Shown here in pieces: positions 8,798 to 18,535 of a stretch of 64,000 bases of DNA. Numbering within the stretch: position 1 is the stretch's first letter; the number at the start of each line of letters is the position of its first letter. The notes below the pieces were generated by a model that worked only from the letters and a program-made list of their open reading frames with translations, was not told where the DNA came from and did no database searches. This DNA is from Pseudomonadota bacterium (GTDB taxonomy: Bacteria; Pseudomonadota; Alphaproteobacteria; Rhizobiales; Hyphomicrobiaceae), in the NCBI GenBank assembly GCA_018242295.1, contig JAFECE010000007.1, positions 62,001 to 126,000 on the forward strand, read 5' to 3'. The position numbers and the translations under genes were made by a program.

Positions 8798-8968
8798 ATG
8801 CACCGCAATGTCGTGCGCTTTGCAGTAGTGGTTGCGATTGTTCTTGGGGCGCTGGCCACGGGTATCGGCCTTGGGTTTGGCCTGTACTATTTCTTTAGGC
8901 ATACTCTCTGGGCCGCCCAACCGTTGGTGTCGGAAACGACGTCGACATTCCGTCGCGCACTGGACTAG
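8798..8968 (+). CDS. Very small membrane protein
   Basis: 56 aa (ATG at 8798, TAG at 8966-8968), beginning MHRNVVRFAVVVAIVLG. One long glycine-rich hydrophobic helix (about residues 6-34) is followed by a short polar tail. A GGTGGCGG stretch precedes the start and the next gene begins 2 bp after the stop, which argues for translation within an operon. Family unknown. Confidence 0.55.
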   Translation: MHRNVVRFAVVVAIVLGALATGIGLGFGLYYFFRHTLWAAQPLVSETTSTFRRALD

Positions 8969-8970
8969 CG

Positions 8971-9999
8971 ATGTCGCGAAGCCTGCAGCCGAAGCCTAAT
9001 GATCCGGGTTCATTCACCTCGCGATTGTACTTGGCGGGGCTCATGGTTGGTGTGGCGGCCGTCGTCTTTTTCCTGTCGAAGGTCTTACTCGTAATATTCG
9101 CGTCGATCCTTGTTGCAATCGCACTCTGCGGTCTAGCCAAGCCGATCACTAGGTTCACCAAAATTCCTCATGCTTTGGCTGTGTCGATCGCCACATTGAT
9201 TATCGCCGCCGCTGTCGTCTGGCCGTTCATGACGTATGGCTCGCGCCTGTGGACGCAGTTCGACGAAATTGCGATGGACATACCGAAAGCCGTAAACTCA
9301 ATCAAAGCATCCCTCGAAGCGCACGCATCGGTTCAATTTCTTGAACAGATTGTCGGAGACATAGATCTCTCAAGAATAGCAGCTCCGATCGCGACGCACC
9401 TGACATCGGTCATCTCGTCGGTCAGCACGATAATCGGTTATGTGATTTTTCTGGCGTTCGGCGGAGTATATCTCGCGATCAACCCTGATCGATACGTCCA
9501 TGGTCTCCTGCGATTGACTCCTGTAAATTACAGAGACCGTGCGCAGCAATTTATCGAGCAGTGCGGCGCCTCGCTCCGGGTTTGGCTAATTACGCAGCTT
9601 CTCGTCGTTCTAATCAATGGAATAGTTGTGGGGATCGGGCTGTGGGCCTTCGGCGTCAACGATGCTGCGGCGCTTGCAATGCTAGCAGGCCTTCTCTCCT
9701 TCATTCCCTATGTGGGAACAATTGTCGCCATGATCATCGGGGGCCTGGCAACGCTTCCGCAAGGAACCATCTTCGCGATCTATGCGCTCGTGGTCCTCGG
9801 TTTCACGAGCATTATCGAGGGATATTTCATTACGCCCTATATTCAAAGCACGACGCTTTCTCTTCCTCCCGTCGTTCTGATCTTCTCGATATTTTCATTC
9901 ACGATTTTGTTCGGCACGCTTGGGATTATCTTGGCGGCTCCGCTGACGGTCGTATCAATTGTAGCGCTAGAAACGTTCTACAAACCACACTTGGTATAG
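8971..9999 (+). CDS. AI-2E family transporter (PerM/YdiK-like)
   Basis: 342 aa. It has the typical family layout: two or three N-terminal helices, a charged middle loop (about residues 95-150), and a C-terminal group of helices. Conserved-looking stretches are LLSFIPYVGTIVAMIIGGLATL and the final ILAAPLTVVSIVALETFY. Family members export small molecules or act as Na+/H+ antiporters; the substrate here is unknown. It follows the 56-aa gene by 2 bp. Confidence 0.9.
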   Translation: MSRSLQPKPNDPGSFTSRLYLAGLMVGVAAVVFFLSKVLLVIFASILVAIALCGLAKPITRFTKIPHALAVSIATLIIAAAVVWPFMTYGSRLWTQFDEIAMDIPKAVNSIKASLEAHASVQFLEQIVGDIDLSRIAAPIATHLTSVISSVSTIIGYVIFLAFGGVYLAINPDRYVHGLLRLTPVNYRDRAQQFIEQCGASLRVWLITQLLVVLINGIVVGIGLWAFGVNDAAALAMLAGLLSFIPYVGTIVAMIIGGLATLPQGTIFAIYALVVLGFTSIIEGYFITPYIQSTTLSLPPVVLIFSIFSFTILFGTLGIILAAPLTVVSIVALETFYKPHLV

Positions 10000-10052
10000 C
10001 CGAGTGTGTGCACCGCCTTTTAGCGGCGCATTCTTTGACGCGATGGGCCACT

Positions 10053-11915
10053 ATGCCTGACGTCTTCCATGATGCAGATCGCTGCGCGGAAGCCATCGTA
10101 GACCGCGTAGGTCATGATATCAGGCTAGCGGTTCCAATCAGTATCGGTAAGCCACTCCTGCTCATTGACGCACTCTATCGCCTCGCAGAGGCAGACCGGC
10201 GTGTGCAGCTTACGATCTTCACCGGTCTCACTCTGACGCATCCACGCCTTGGCTCCTCATTAGAGCGCCGGTTCGGCGAACCGCTACTCGCCCGGCTTTT
10301 TGACGATTGCCCCGAGCCACTCTACGCGGCAGCTATACAGCAGGATCGGTTACCTCCCAACATCCGGATAAATGAATTTTTTCTGCTTGCCGGCGCATCA
10401 CTGACGAACATGCGGACGCAGCGCAGCTTCATCTGTCTCAACTATTCCCATGTGGCTCGATACCTGGAGAACGCCGAGACGAACGTTTTCGCCCAACTCG
10501 TCGCCCCTCATCACAGCGCCTCGCGCGTGAGCCTCAGCTCCAACACTGACGTTACGTTGGATATCCTGCCCTACATCGACCGCCGGCGGACCCAGAAGCC
10601 AACCGTTTTCGCCGCTGAGCTCAATGCAAATCTCCCCTACATGCCGGGCGAGGCCGAGATCCAGCGCACAGAATTCGACGCCATTTTGGACCCCGAAAAC
10701 CAGCACTACGGACTGTTCGCTCCGCCCAAAGAACCGGTGTCCCTTGCCAACTTCGCCATGGCCTTGCATGCGGCGACTCTGGTTAAGGACGGAGGTACCA
10801 TTCAAATCGGGATCGGCTCGTTCTCGGATGCTCTCGCGCACGCGCTCGTATTGCATCACACCAACAACGCTACGTTCCGCGACCTTCTCAAGCGTCTTGG
10901 CTCCCCTCTTCCAGAATGGGCCGAGCTGAGCCCTTTCGCGGTCGGGCTCTACGGCTGCACGGAGATGTTGGTCGACGGCTTTCTCGCCCTGAAGAGCGCC
11001 GGCGTCTTGAAGCGCCGTGTCCCCGCTCTGGACGGCAATTCCGCATTGCTACACGCGGCATTTTTTATCGGCAATCAAGCGTTCTATCGCCAGCTGCGAG
11101 AAATGCCCGCCGAAGAGCTGGCCGAGATTTACATGACGGCGGTATCCTACACCAACACGCTTACGGGCGATGCAGAGCGCAAGCGCGCCGAACGCCGGCA
11201 TGCACGCTTCATCAATACGGCATTGACTGTGACGCTCTTGGGAGCGGTCTCCTCAGATACTCTCGAGGATGGGCGAGTCGTAAGCGGTGTTGGAGGCCAA
11301 CACGATCTTGTCACCATGGCGCACGAACTCGCCGATGCTCGCGCTATTATCGGTGTCCGGAGCACACGCCATCAAGGACGCAAAGTCGGATCCAACATTA
11401 CCTGGACCTACGCCAACGCGACCATCCCGCGCTCCCTCCGAGACATCATCGTCACGGAGTACGGTATTGCCGACATAAGAGGCAAGTCGGACCGGGACAC
11501 GATCGCCACAATGATCAGTATTGCTGACAGCAGGTTTCAGCGCTCGCTCCAAAACGAAGCTCAGCACGCCGGCAAGCTCGAGCGCTCATTTTCTCTGCCC
11601 AGCAATGCAATTGCGAATAGTCCCGAGCGGCTGGAGGCGGCATTGGGGCCAGCGCGGCGCGCAGGGCATCTGCCGATGTTCCCGCATGGCAGCGATATGA
11701 GCCCAGTCGAGCAGTCTCTCATTAAGCCGCTCTTTGCGCTCAAACGCGAGCCTCATCTCGAGTTGCTTCGCATTTTCCTGGCGGGATTGACGGGTGCGAC
11801 GGTCACTCCGTCGGAAGCCGCGGCACTCGAGCGCCTTGGACTAGCGGCGCCGGCAGGGCTTGAGGAACGCGCATTGCGAGCGCTGGTGAGGGGGGCGTTG
11901 CGGCGGCATTCATGA
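10053..11915 (+). CDS. Acetyl-CoA hydrolase/transferase family protein
   Basis: 620 aa from the ATG at 10053; the reading frame is open further upstream only as a shadow of the preceding gene. Family signs are DGGTIQIGIGSFSDALAHAL in the middle and, in the C-terminal domain, DTLEDGRVVSGVGGQHDLVTMAHELADARAIIGVRST followed by IVTEYGIADIRGKSDRDT, which match the AcetylCoA_hyd_C region. Enzymes of this superfamily move CoA between acids or hydrolyse acyl-CoA. The long form of about 620 aa is distinct from the roughly 500-aa acetate:CoA transferases, and its substrate is not known to me. No clear ribosome-binding site is visible. Confidence 0.85.
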   Translation: MPDVFHDADRCAEAIVDRVGHDIRLAVPISIGKPLLLIDALYRLAEADRRVQLTIFTGLTLTHPRLGSSLERRFGEPLLARLFDDCPEPLYAAAIQQDRLPPNIRINEFFLLAGASLTNMRTQRSFICLNYSHVARYLENAETNVFAQLVAPHHSASRVSLSSNTDVTLDILPYIDRRRTQKPTVFAAELNANLPYMPGEAEIQRTEFDAILDPENQHYGLFAPPKEPVSLANFAMALHAATLVKDGGTIQIGIGSFSDALAHALVLHHTNNATFRDLLKRLGSPLPEWAELSPFAVGLYGCTEMLVDGFLALKSAGVLKRRVPALDGNSALLHAAFFIGNQAFYRQLREMPAEELAEIYMTAVSYTNTLTGDAERKRAERRHARFINTALTVTLLGAVSSDTLEDGRVVSGVGGQHDLVTMAHELADARAIIGVRSTRHQGRKVGSNITWTYANATIPRSLRDIIVTEYGIADIRGKSDRDTIATMISIADSRFQRSLQNEAQHAGKLERSFSLPSNAIANSPERLEAALGPARRAGHLPMFPHGSDMSPVEQSLIKPLFALKREPHLELLRIFLAGLTGATVTPSEAAALERLGLAAPAGLEERALRALVRGALRRHS

Positions 11916-11975
11916 TCGGTTCGCGTGTCGATAAGCCGACGAACCGATACGCATCTTCGGATGCAGAGGAGGCAG

Positions 11976-13286
11976 TCAGTCCGCATAAGGACCGTCGGGT
12001 CTGCGTGCAACGAGGCCGATACCCGCGAAAGCCAACAAGAGGCCCCACACGTTGAGACCAAACCATCCGTATCCGCCAACTCCGTGAGCAGCAAGCAGCA
12101 CGAGACCACCGGCAGTCAAGATTGCGCCGAGCACGTAATGCCACGCGGGCGCTGCCTCGCCGTCGCGCGTGACCGGACGCTCAAAGCGGCCGAGCAGCAG
12201 GATAATAGGTATGAGCGCGATCGCATTCGCTAGGAGCCAAGGAATTCGCAACCACCACCACTCGGCGCTTCCCGGCTCCGCCCTGAGGCCAATACCCCCT
12301 GTCAGATAGGCCGCAAGAACGACGAGCGTGGTAGCTGTCAGGTGCCAGATGAAAAGCGTCATGATGCCCCCGTTGATTGCCACGGTTGCCATCCATGGAA
12401 TGCGGCCTTCCAGCCAGCGGCGCGCTGGCCGCTGTGCGGCCAGCAGCAGTCCGCCTTGCATTATCGCAAGTGCAATAAGTGTGGCCTTGGGCGGTGTCGT
12501 GTTACTGATCGGATCACCGGGAACGCCGATCATGGAAACCGGATAGGGCCCGACGCGAACGAATAAGATCAGCGCCACAAGGCCGATGCCAGCGCAGATC
12601 AGCATCGCTGATGTTCCGGAACGCGACTTGTCGAGCCATGCGTATCCGAGCAGGAAAATTGCAGCCCAGACGAACAAGTAGTTGGCGAAGCCGATCCAAC
12701 GCAAGTCGGAGCTGAAGTACGCAACATCGACAGCGACTGCGGCAACGGTCAGCGCCCAGAACGATCCCATACCGAATCGCGCCCACGCCCTCTCGATAAC
12801 GGGCACGAGCAGAATCATTCCGATGTATACCGCGAGGAACCAGATTGGAATGAACGCAACTTGCGAGCCGTAACTGATGAGCTCCGGCCGCACACCGCGA
12901 GCGTACTCGATGGCGACGATCATCACCCAAAAAACGAGCAGTGGAATGAGTGGCCAGAGAAGACGGCGCAGGCGACCTTCAAGCCAGGCGGCGTACGACT
13001 TGTCGTCCCGCCGCGCTGCGCGCCAGCTGACGCCATTCGCGTATCCGCCGACCATAAAGAAGATGGGCATCACCTGTACGACCCACGTGAGCCAGGCCGT
13101 CCAGGGAGCGACCGTCAGGAGGTGAACATTGACCAGTGTATTACTTGCGTCGAAGTAGGGCGCGGCGGCCAACCAATGACCAACAACGACCACGAGCATC
13201 GACACCGCCCTTAGGAAGTCGACATACCGGTTTCGAGACGCTGGTGTGCGATCAGCAAGCGCGGCAACACGCAACCAGGCTGACAT
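11976..13286 (-). CDS. Membrane acyltransferase (acyltransferase 3 family)
   Basis: 436 aa from the ATG at 13286, preceded by GGAGAG; the longer frame to 13349 lacks a ribosome-binding site. It begins with RNRYVDFLRAVSMLVVVVGHWLAA, where the Arg and His match the acyltransferase-3 signature, and has about ten membrane helices, including IFFMVGGYANGVSW and IPIWFLAVYIGMILLVP. Such enzymes O-acylate surface polysaccharides or other extracytoplasmic acceptors; the acceptor is unknown. It is convergent with the acetyl-CoA hydrolase-family gene. Confidence 0.85.
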   Translation of the reverse strand: MSAWLRVAALADRTPASRNRYVDFLRAVSMLVVVVGHWLAAAPYFDASNTLVNVHLLTVAPWTAWLTWVVQVMPIFFMVGGYANGVSWRAARRDDKSYAAWLEGRLRRLLWPLIPLLVFWVMIVAIEYARGVRPELISYGSQVAFIPIWFLAVYIGMILLVPVIERAWARFGMGSFWALTVAAVAVDVAYFSSDLRWIGFANYLFVWAAIFLLGYAWLDKSRSGTSAMLICAGIGLVALILFVRVGPYPVSMIGVPGDPISNTTPPKATLIALAIMQGGLLLAAQRPARRWLEGRIPWMATVAINGGIMTLFIWHLTATTLVVLAAYLTGGIGLRAEPGSAEWWWLRIPWLLANAIALIPIILLLGRFERPVTRDGEAAPAWHYVLGAILTAGGLVLLAAHGVGGYGWFGLNVWGLLLAFAGIGLVARRPDGPYAD

Positions 13287-13648
13287 GATCACTCTCCAAG
13301 TTATCGTTCGAGCCGCGTAGGCAAAACCGGCGGGCGGACTTGCTTCCATATCTCAAGCGGTTCTCGGGAAAGCGAATCCATTCCTTACTGATGAAGCTTG
13401 AACCAACGCAGTACGAGATGAGCCGTTATCAACTGGGAAGTCTCCGCTCCATGCATTCAGTATGCGGTTTAATTCAAATCGAACCTATGTCAGCGAACCG
13501 CCAGTTAGAAAAGTAAAAGAAAATCGCTATCCGCGCGCGCTTTCCAAACCAATAATGTCGTGCGTTCGATGCGAGCGCTTGTTATAGTTTGATGAGACGG
13601 CAAGGGACACTTTGGGGAGGATATTTGCGCTTAACCAAGGAGTTCATA
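13287..13648. other. Divergent intergenic region
   Basis: About 360 bp between the acyltransferase and the repeat-containing secreted protein. No gene seen. It probably holds the two divergent promoters, but no site stands out. Confidence 0.4.
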
Positions 13649-13945
13649 ATGAGAATTGTTATCGCAGCGGCTTTTTCCGCGCTCCTAATCGGCACCGCCT
13701 TGGCGCCGGCAATTGCTGAGGATCAACCCTCATCGGATCCCACCCGCCACAGAATGGGCGATGAGGGAAAGCTCCCAGCAACAAATAGCGTAACAACCCG
13801 TGTCCCCGAGATGGGGGCCGGTACGGGAGCAAGCAGCGGCACCACTGGCTCTCATACATTCGGCGATGAGGGGAAACTTCCGCCGACCAACAATATGAGC
13901 ACCCAGGTTCCCGAGCAGGGCGCCGGCACTCACGAATCAAAATAG
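13649..13945 (+). CDS. Small secreted protein with two tandem repeats
   Basis: 98 aa from the ATG at 13649, which follows AAGGAG. A clear Sec signal peptide (MRIVIAAAFSALLIGTALAPAIAE) is followed by a low-complexity, Gly/Thr-rich mature chain. The chain holds two copies of a unit of about 27 residues sharing GDEGKLP, then TN, then VPE and GAGT (around residues 36-60 and 71-95). No family recognised. A perfect terminator follows, so it is transcribed alone. Confidence 0.65.
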   Translation: MRIVIAAAFSALLIGTALAPAIAEDQPSSDPTRHRMGDEGKLPATNSVTTRVPEMGAGTGASSGTTGSHTFGDEGKLPPTNNMSTQVPEQGAGTHESK

Positions 13946-13976
13946 CAAACGTCGACCTACTGTCGATTGAGAACAT

Positions 13977-14013
13977 GCAATCGGCGATGACAAATCGCCG
14001 ATTGCTGTTTTGA
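13977..14013 (+). terminator. Rho-independent terminator
   Basis: A perfect 12-bp stem (GCAATCGGCGAT / ATCGCCGATTGC, 13977-13988 and 13994-14005) with loop GACAA is followed by TGTTTTGATTT. It ends the transcript of the repeat-containing secreted protein. Confidence 0.85.
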
Positions 14014-14517
14014 TTTGATATATCTCTCGCACTTGCCCCACCCCTTAGCATGGGCCAGCCCGCATGCATGTCGCGACCCTTGTTCTAGGGTGCGCAGCAG
14101 ATGCTCCAAGTCCTGTGCCGAGCCCAGCATCAATCGCTCCTGCCTGCCGCCAAGAGACGGATATGTCACCCCGCGACGGCGCATCGTTTGTCAATGGAGC
14201 ACCGATAGTCGAATTCTCGTTGCCCGTTCTCGCGTATCGTTCGGCGAACAAGGAGCCTGGCTCGCTCGGTCGAGCGGCGAGGTTTCAGGGAGGAGAGAAT
14301 TTGCAAGGTGGGTCAGGTTTGGTCTCGACCAATCAGTCCTTTGCCCTTGTCCGAGCGACGCTCAGAATGAGGAAACTACCGACGTAGAATTAAGATGATA
14401 CACATTATAAGATAGAGAAAAACTATCAGTTCTAGGGATTGATTTATCCCAGTTATTAGACAGAATCTAAGTGTTACCTTCGTCGGGAGGGTGTCTTCTA
14501 CCAGGAGGAGACGGCTC
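14014..14517. other. Gap before the LysR gene
   Basis: About 500 bp. Overlapping ORFs occur on both strands but none shows a domain or a good start. The last 120 bp (14395-14517) are markedly AT-rich and probably contain the LysR gene promoter and its regulatory site. Confidence 0.35.
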
Positions 14518-15648
14518 ATGTTCTTGAAGCAATTTCAGTATCTGATCGCAGTTGCAGAAGAGGGGCACTTCGGGCGGGCGGCAGAGAGATGCCACGTCAC
14601 GCAGCCTAGCCTTTCGACTGGAATCAAGCTCCTCGAACTAGAGCTTGGAGCGCCGATCTTCTTGCGAGGGCGTGGCCAGCGATTTCGCGGCTTAACACCT
14701 GAGGGTGAGAAGGTTGCGCGTTGGGCGCGGAGCGTGGTCGCGAACTGCGATGCGATGCGGGACGAAATCGCGTCAATGTCGAATGATCTCCGCGGCCGCC
14801 TTCGCATCGGCGCGATGCCCTCAATGTCGCCAATGCTGCCATCTCTGCTTCGTAGGGTCCGAGAGCGTCACCCGGGTATCATCATCGATGTCCAATTCAT
14901 CGGAAATGACGCCATGCGACTTGGATTGAATGAATTCTCGCTGGACGTTGCGTTCACTTATGTTGAAGCATCGGACATGGGTCGGCGTAACACGCTACCA
15001 GTATACAGTGAAAAATTGAGCCTGCTCGTTCCCGACACGGACGAGTTCCGAGATCGCACCTCAATCAGTTGGGAGCAGGCGTCCCGGCTGCCGCTGGCAA
15101 TGTTGCGATCCAAACTTCGCGAACGGGTATTCGTCGACAAAATGTTTGAAAAAGTCGGATGCAGACCAGAACCAAAAATCGAATCAGAATCGATACTGCA
15201 TCTGATGTTTCAGGTTCAGTACACTGAGTTATGTACTGTCATCCCGTCGCATTTCACGAAAATGCCAGGGTTACATGCGGGCACGCGTGCACTCGATCTC
15301 GTGGATCCTGTGGCAAGCCAAGACATAGCGATATTCTGGGCGGAGGGCGAAACGGCCATGCCCATGGCAAAAGCGCTCGTCAAAATCATCCGCCAAATGA
15401 ATAAAACGGGCGAACTCGCCGCGCAGCTGTCTCACGAAAATGAGAAAAGTAATAAAGCGCAGAAAAACATTTCGAAGCCCCGAGTTCTCCCAGAAGCAAA
15501 AGCTCAGAACCCAGAGAAGGGGCGAGGAAAGAGGCGGAAAAGTATCGATGGGGAGCTTTGTCAATTGACCAAGCGGCGTACGGCACCCAGCTCATCCGAG
15601 GAGGCCCCCAATAACAATGTGACCGTGATTATGGCTGAGACGGCTTAG
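14518..15648 (+). CDS. LysR-family transcriptional regulator with a basic C-terminal extension
   Basis: 376 aa from the ATG at 14518, which is preceded by AGGAGGAGA. The winged helix-turn-helix covers residues 1-60 (FGRAAERCHVTQPSLSTGIKLLELELG) and the periplasmic-binding-like effector domain covers about residues 90-290. The usual family length is about 300; here about 75 further residues, rich in Lys, Arg and Ser, follow (KPRVLPEAKAQNPEKGRGKRRK). The N-terminus resembles formate-dehydrogenase and CynR-type regulators. Its target is unknown; the methanesulfonate island begins 1.4 kb downstream and is a candidate. Confidence 0.9.
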   Translation: MFLKQFQYLIAVAEEGHFGRAAERCHVTQPSLSTGIKLLELELGAPIFLRGRGQRFRGLTPEGEKVARWARSVVANCDAMRDEIASMSNDLRGRLRIGAMPSMSPMLPSLLRRVRERHPGIIIDVQFIGNDAMRLGLNEFSLDVAFTYVEASDMGRRNTLPVYSEKLSLLVPDTDEFRDRTSISWEQASRLPLAMLRSKLRERVFVDKMFEKVGCRPEPKIESESILHLMFQVQYTELCTVIPSHFTKMPGLHAGTRALDLVDPVASQDIAIFWAEGETAMPMAKALVKIIRQMNKTGELAAQLSHENEKSNKAQKNISKPRVLPEAKAQNPEKGRGKRRKSIDGELCQLTKRRTAPSSSEEAPNNNVTVIMAETA

Positions 15649-15753
15649 GCCCACCTGGCGGCATATTCTGTCCGCGATCTCGGACGAAAAAGACTGAGCT
15701 GGAATGCGGCCATTAAAAGAAGTGCCGTATTCCAGCATTGCGACAGCGGAAGT

Positions 15754-16569
15754 CTACTGCACAGCCAACTTTTGCAGTTTTGCAACCGCTTCGGATATCC
15801 TCTTGGCGATCGCTTGACCGGCAATCTCAGCAGGCGTCGTGCCAGATACCTTGATGATCTCGTAAACATCCGGGCCTTTCGATGACTCCGACCGGGCCAC
15901 CCGGTAGTGAGGATCAACGACACCCACACGCAACGGGTAGAACCCAATGCGGATTAGTCCATCGTTCTGTGCGGTTTCTGCCTGATCGATAAGAGGAATG
16001 CTTACCTCAAGAGAAAAATCTCTCGTCCATAGCATAAGTTCCGGTGAGCTATCGTCTTTGCTGTCTGGCTTCTGGGTAATCTTCTTCAGAAGAGCGCCAG
16101 TCGCGCTGAACCAATCAAGAATGTTCTTTAGCTCACCTTCTCGGAAGTCCGGAGAATATTCGACACTGTCGCCAGCCATCGGGTGCGGGATGTCGTAGGG
16201 AAGATCCTTCGAAAACCGGCCGCGATCGAGGCCTCTATGCAGCAGCTCGACCAATATCCAAGCCTCGACTTGGGCGGGCGAGCGACCTTCCATATTAAGC
16301 GGATGCTTCGCTGGTTGGCCATGTTCAAGAAACTGCAGGGTGAGCTCCGGCAGTTTCATTTCCATCTTGAGACCATCAGCAAAATCGTCAGTTACGAACG
16401 CGTTTCGTTCGTCATTCCATCGCAATGCGATGTCCGCGCCTGCATTTACACTTCTAAAGCTGCGCACCAACCTTGCGAGCCACTGAACAGCATTGTGCGA
16501 CTGCGAAAAGGCGTCGCGCAGCGTATCGGTAGAAGTCTCTGACTGAAAAGCAGTCTGGTCCGTAGACAT
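15754..16569 (-). CDS. Conserved-looking protein of unknown function
   Basis: 271 aa from the ATG at 16569, chosen because GGAG lies 8 nt upstream; longer starts at 16575 and 16620 are possible. The protein is soluble and acidic, with no signal peptide or membrane segment. It contains YDIPHPMAGDSVEYS and GFYPLRVGVVDPHYRVARSES and ends with a helical segment. No family recognised. It is convergent with the LysR gene and divergent from the YeiH-type exporter gene. Confidence 0.6.
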   Translation of the reverse strand: MSTDQTAFQSETSTDTLRDAFSQSHNAVQWLARLVRSFRSVNAGADIALRWNDERNAFVTDDFADGLKMEMKLPELTLQFLEHGQPAKHPLNMEGRSPAQVEAWILVELLHRGLDRGRFSKDLPYDIPHPMAGDSVEYSPDFREGELKNILDWFSATGALLKKITQKPDSKDDSSPELMLWTRDFSLEVSIPLIDQAETAQNDGLIRIGFYPLRVGVVDPHYRVARSESSKGPDVYEIIKVSGTTPAEIAGQAIAKRISEAVAKLQKLAVQ

Positions 16570-17051
16570 CAGCATGGCTCCATTTAACGTTCGGATATTT
16601 ATGCACCACGGTAGCGACACATAAAAGTTGTCACCGCGATGTGTACTCGCTCGCTGTCACGACCGGAATTGAATTGTCTGATTTGGGGAATAGTTATCTC
16701 CTATAGATGCTGCGTCGTTCCTAAGATGGAATTCGCTCAGCTGAGCGAGATGCCGAACATGCAGAAGCCATGACGGAATCTAATCGATTTCACGAATTTA
16801 TAATTAGGCATTGCCGATTTTTGTCGAAATAGGAAATCCCGATTGCGCAAATGAGAGATAGCCAGTCTCGATGGAACAGAAGAAAGCCTCAAATAGATAA
16901 TGCCGCTCTTGATTGCTAGGCGTTTGACTCATTGCTGGCGCGTGCACCCAATATTCAATGCAAATGCTGGGCGCGCGCTTGGGGAAAGCATTCGGCTTAC
17001 CAGCAGAGTCAATCAATTGGCGGGTGGGAAGCGCACCCGAAGGGCGGCTTT
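16570..17051. other. Divergent intergenic region
   Basis: About 480 bp with only short unsupported ORFs. It presumably carries promoters for the unknown minus-strand gene and the YeiH-type exporter. No convincing motif seen. Confidence 0.35.
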
Positions 17052-18107
17052 ATGGAAGGTTCTATTTCGACCCGAGGATCTCGCAAGGTACAGACGGCGA
17101 GTCATCGGGATCTTATCGCCGGCATTGGTCTGGCGGCTGTAGTTGCAGTCATTGCGGTACTTCTAGCGCCGCACATGCCCAAAGCACTTCCGCTGCCCGC
17201 GATGGTGATCGCGCTAGTTCTTGCGATCAGCCTGCACGCACTTGCACGCAATTCCGTCTTTCAGCCTGGCTTGGCGTTCTGTGCGAAGCCGCTGTTGAGA
17301 TGGGCTGTGGCGCTTCTGGGGATGCGAGTCGCCATCGGCGACATCATAAGTCTCGGCGTGCCCGTTGCCATCATGGTCATGGCATCGATGGCGGCCACGA
17401 TTCTCACTGGAATCGGAATAGCGAAACTTCTAAAACAGAATGTGTTCTTCGGGATGCTCGTCGGATCGGCTACGGCCGTTTGCGGCGCCTCGGCCGCACT
17501 CGCGACATCGACCGTGTTGCCGAACTATAAGGGCAGGGACACGGATGTGGCGTTCGTGGTTGTCGGAGTCAATCTCCTCGCTACGTTGGCCATGCTGGCC
17601 TATCCACCTCTTTGCCTCTATCTGGGCTTCGACGAGAAGACGACGGGAGTCATGCTCGGGGGCACAATTCACGATGTCGCCCAGGTCGTCGGAGCAGGAT
17701 ACGCCATCTCCGATACGGCAGGAAATGCAGCGGCCATCGTAAAGCTGTTTCGCGTCTTCTTGCTCTTGCCTGTCGTGTTGATCCTCGGCTTCTACGTAAG
17801 TCGATTGATCGGCCAACGCGAGGAGGCACGCGTCGCGATGCCGACGTTCGCAATCGTGTTCCTCGTTCTATGCATCATTAACAGCATCTGCTCATCGGTT
17901 CCGGCAATCGCCGAAAGCTACCATGTCGTTAAATCACTCACAGTGGGGTTGAGCACGTGGGGGCTTCTGCTTGCTATTTCCGCGATAGGACTGAATACTT
18001 CGATGAAAGCCATCGCCAATCTCGGCTGGCGTCACATCGTCAATCTCTTGGGCACCACCCTTGCTATCGCCACATTGATGACCGTAGGCTTGCTCTATAT
18101 TCGATAG
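17052..18107 (+). CDS. YeiH-family (UPF0324) putative sulfate exporter
   Basis: 351 aa from the ATG at 17052; the frame is open upstream without good starts. About ten membrane helices. Family signatures are LLRWAVALLGMRVAIGDI, SATAVCGASAALATSTVLP, GGTIHDVAQVVGAGYAIS and the C-terminal GLSTWGLLLAISAIGLNTSMKAI. YeiH-family proteins are annotated as putative sulfate exporters. Here it stands upstream of sulfite dehydrogenase and methanesulfonate monooxygenase genes, so removal of sulfate or sulfite from sulfonate breakdown is a sensible inferred role. Confidence 0.88.
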   Translation: MEGSISTRGSRKVQTASHRDLIAGIGLAAVVAVIAVLLAPHMPKALPLPAMVIALVLAISLHALARNSVFQPGLAFCAKPLLRWAVALLGMRVAIGDIISLGVPVAIMVMASMAATILTGIGIAKLLKQNVFFGMLVGSATAVCGASAALATSTVLPNYKGRDTDVAFVVVGVNLLATLAMLAYPPLCLYLGFDEKTTGVMLGGTIHDVAQVVGAGYAISDTAGNAAAIVKLFRVFLLLPVVLILGFYVSRLIGQREEARVAMPTFAIVFLVLCIINSICSSVPAIAESYHVVKSLTVGLSTWGLLLAISAIGLNTSMKAIANLGWRHIVNLLGTTLAIATLMTVGLLYIR

Positions 18108-18535
18108 CTCGGAACTTGTCTCGACGATACAATGCCAATAACGGGGCTCCTCAGAAACAACCTCTTCGGTACATGTGATAGTTGAAGAGCGTCAATCCTG
18201 AGGAGCGCCCATCTCTGGCGGCAAGCCTTGCGGCGCAGCAATTCTGTCCGGCTCGCCTGCGGACCCATGACACAACATCAGCAACGTTGCTAATTCAAAC
18301 TAGGCTGAACAAGCCACGTCAGCTCAGCGCCGGCACCTCAGTCGCGCTGCGGCGGCCAAGTTTATGCCAAGCTGATGTTTATTTTTCCTAGATGAAAAGG
18401 CGCTGATTTCGCGCGGCAATTATAAGGCCTGATACGCCAGCCTATTTCTAAATTTAGTATATTGATTTTACCAGCGGATCGTCTTGAGCGGTAATGCTGC
18501 TGCAAACAAAATAGAAAAAACGAGGGAGCAACACC
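18108..18535. other. Gap before the MFS transporter
   Basis: About 430 bp. No gene seen. The second half (18390-18520) is AT-rich and probably holds the promoter of the MFS transporter gene. Confidence 0.35.

Noticed and set aside
9561-10052. N-terminal extension of the acetyl-CoA hydrolase-family frame
   Set aside because: It lies inside the AI-2E transporter gene in another frame and shows no family sequence; the recognisable protein begins at the ATG at 10053.
14015-14398. 127-aa plus-strand ORF before the LysR gene
   Set aside because: Several overlapping ORFs on both strands compete here; none has a credible start or protein pattern.
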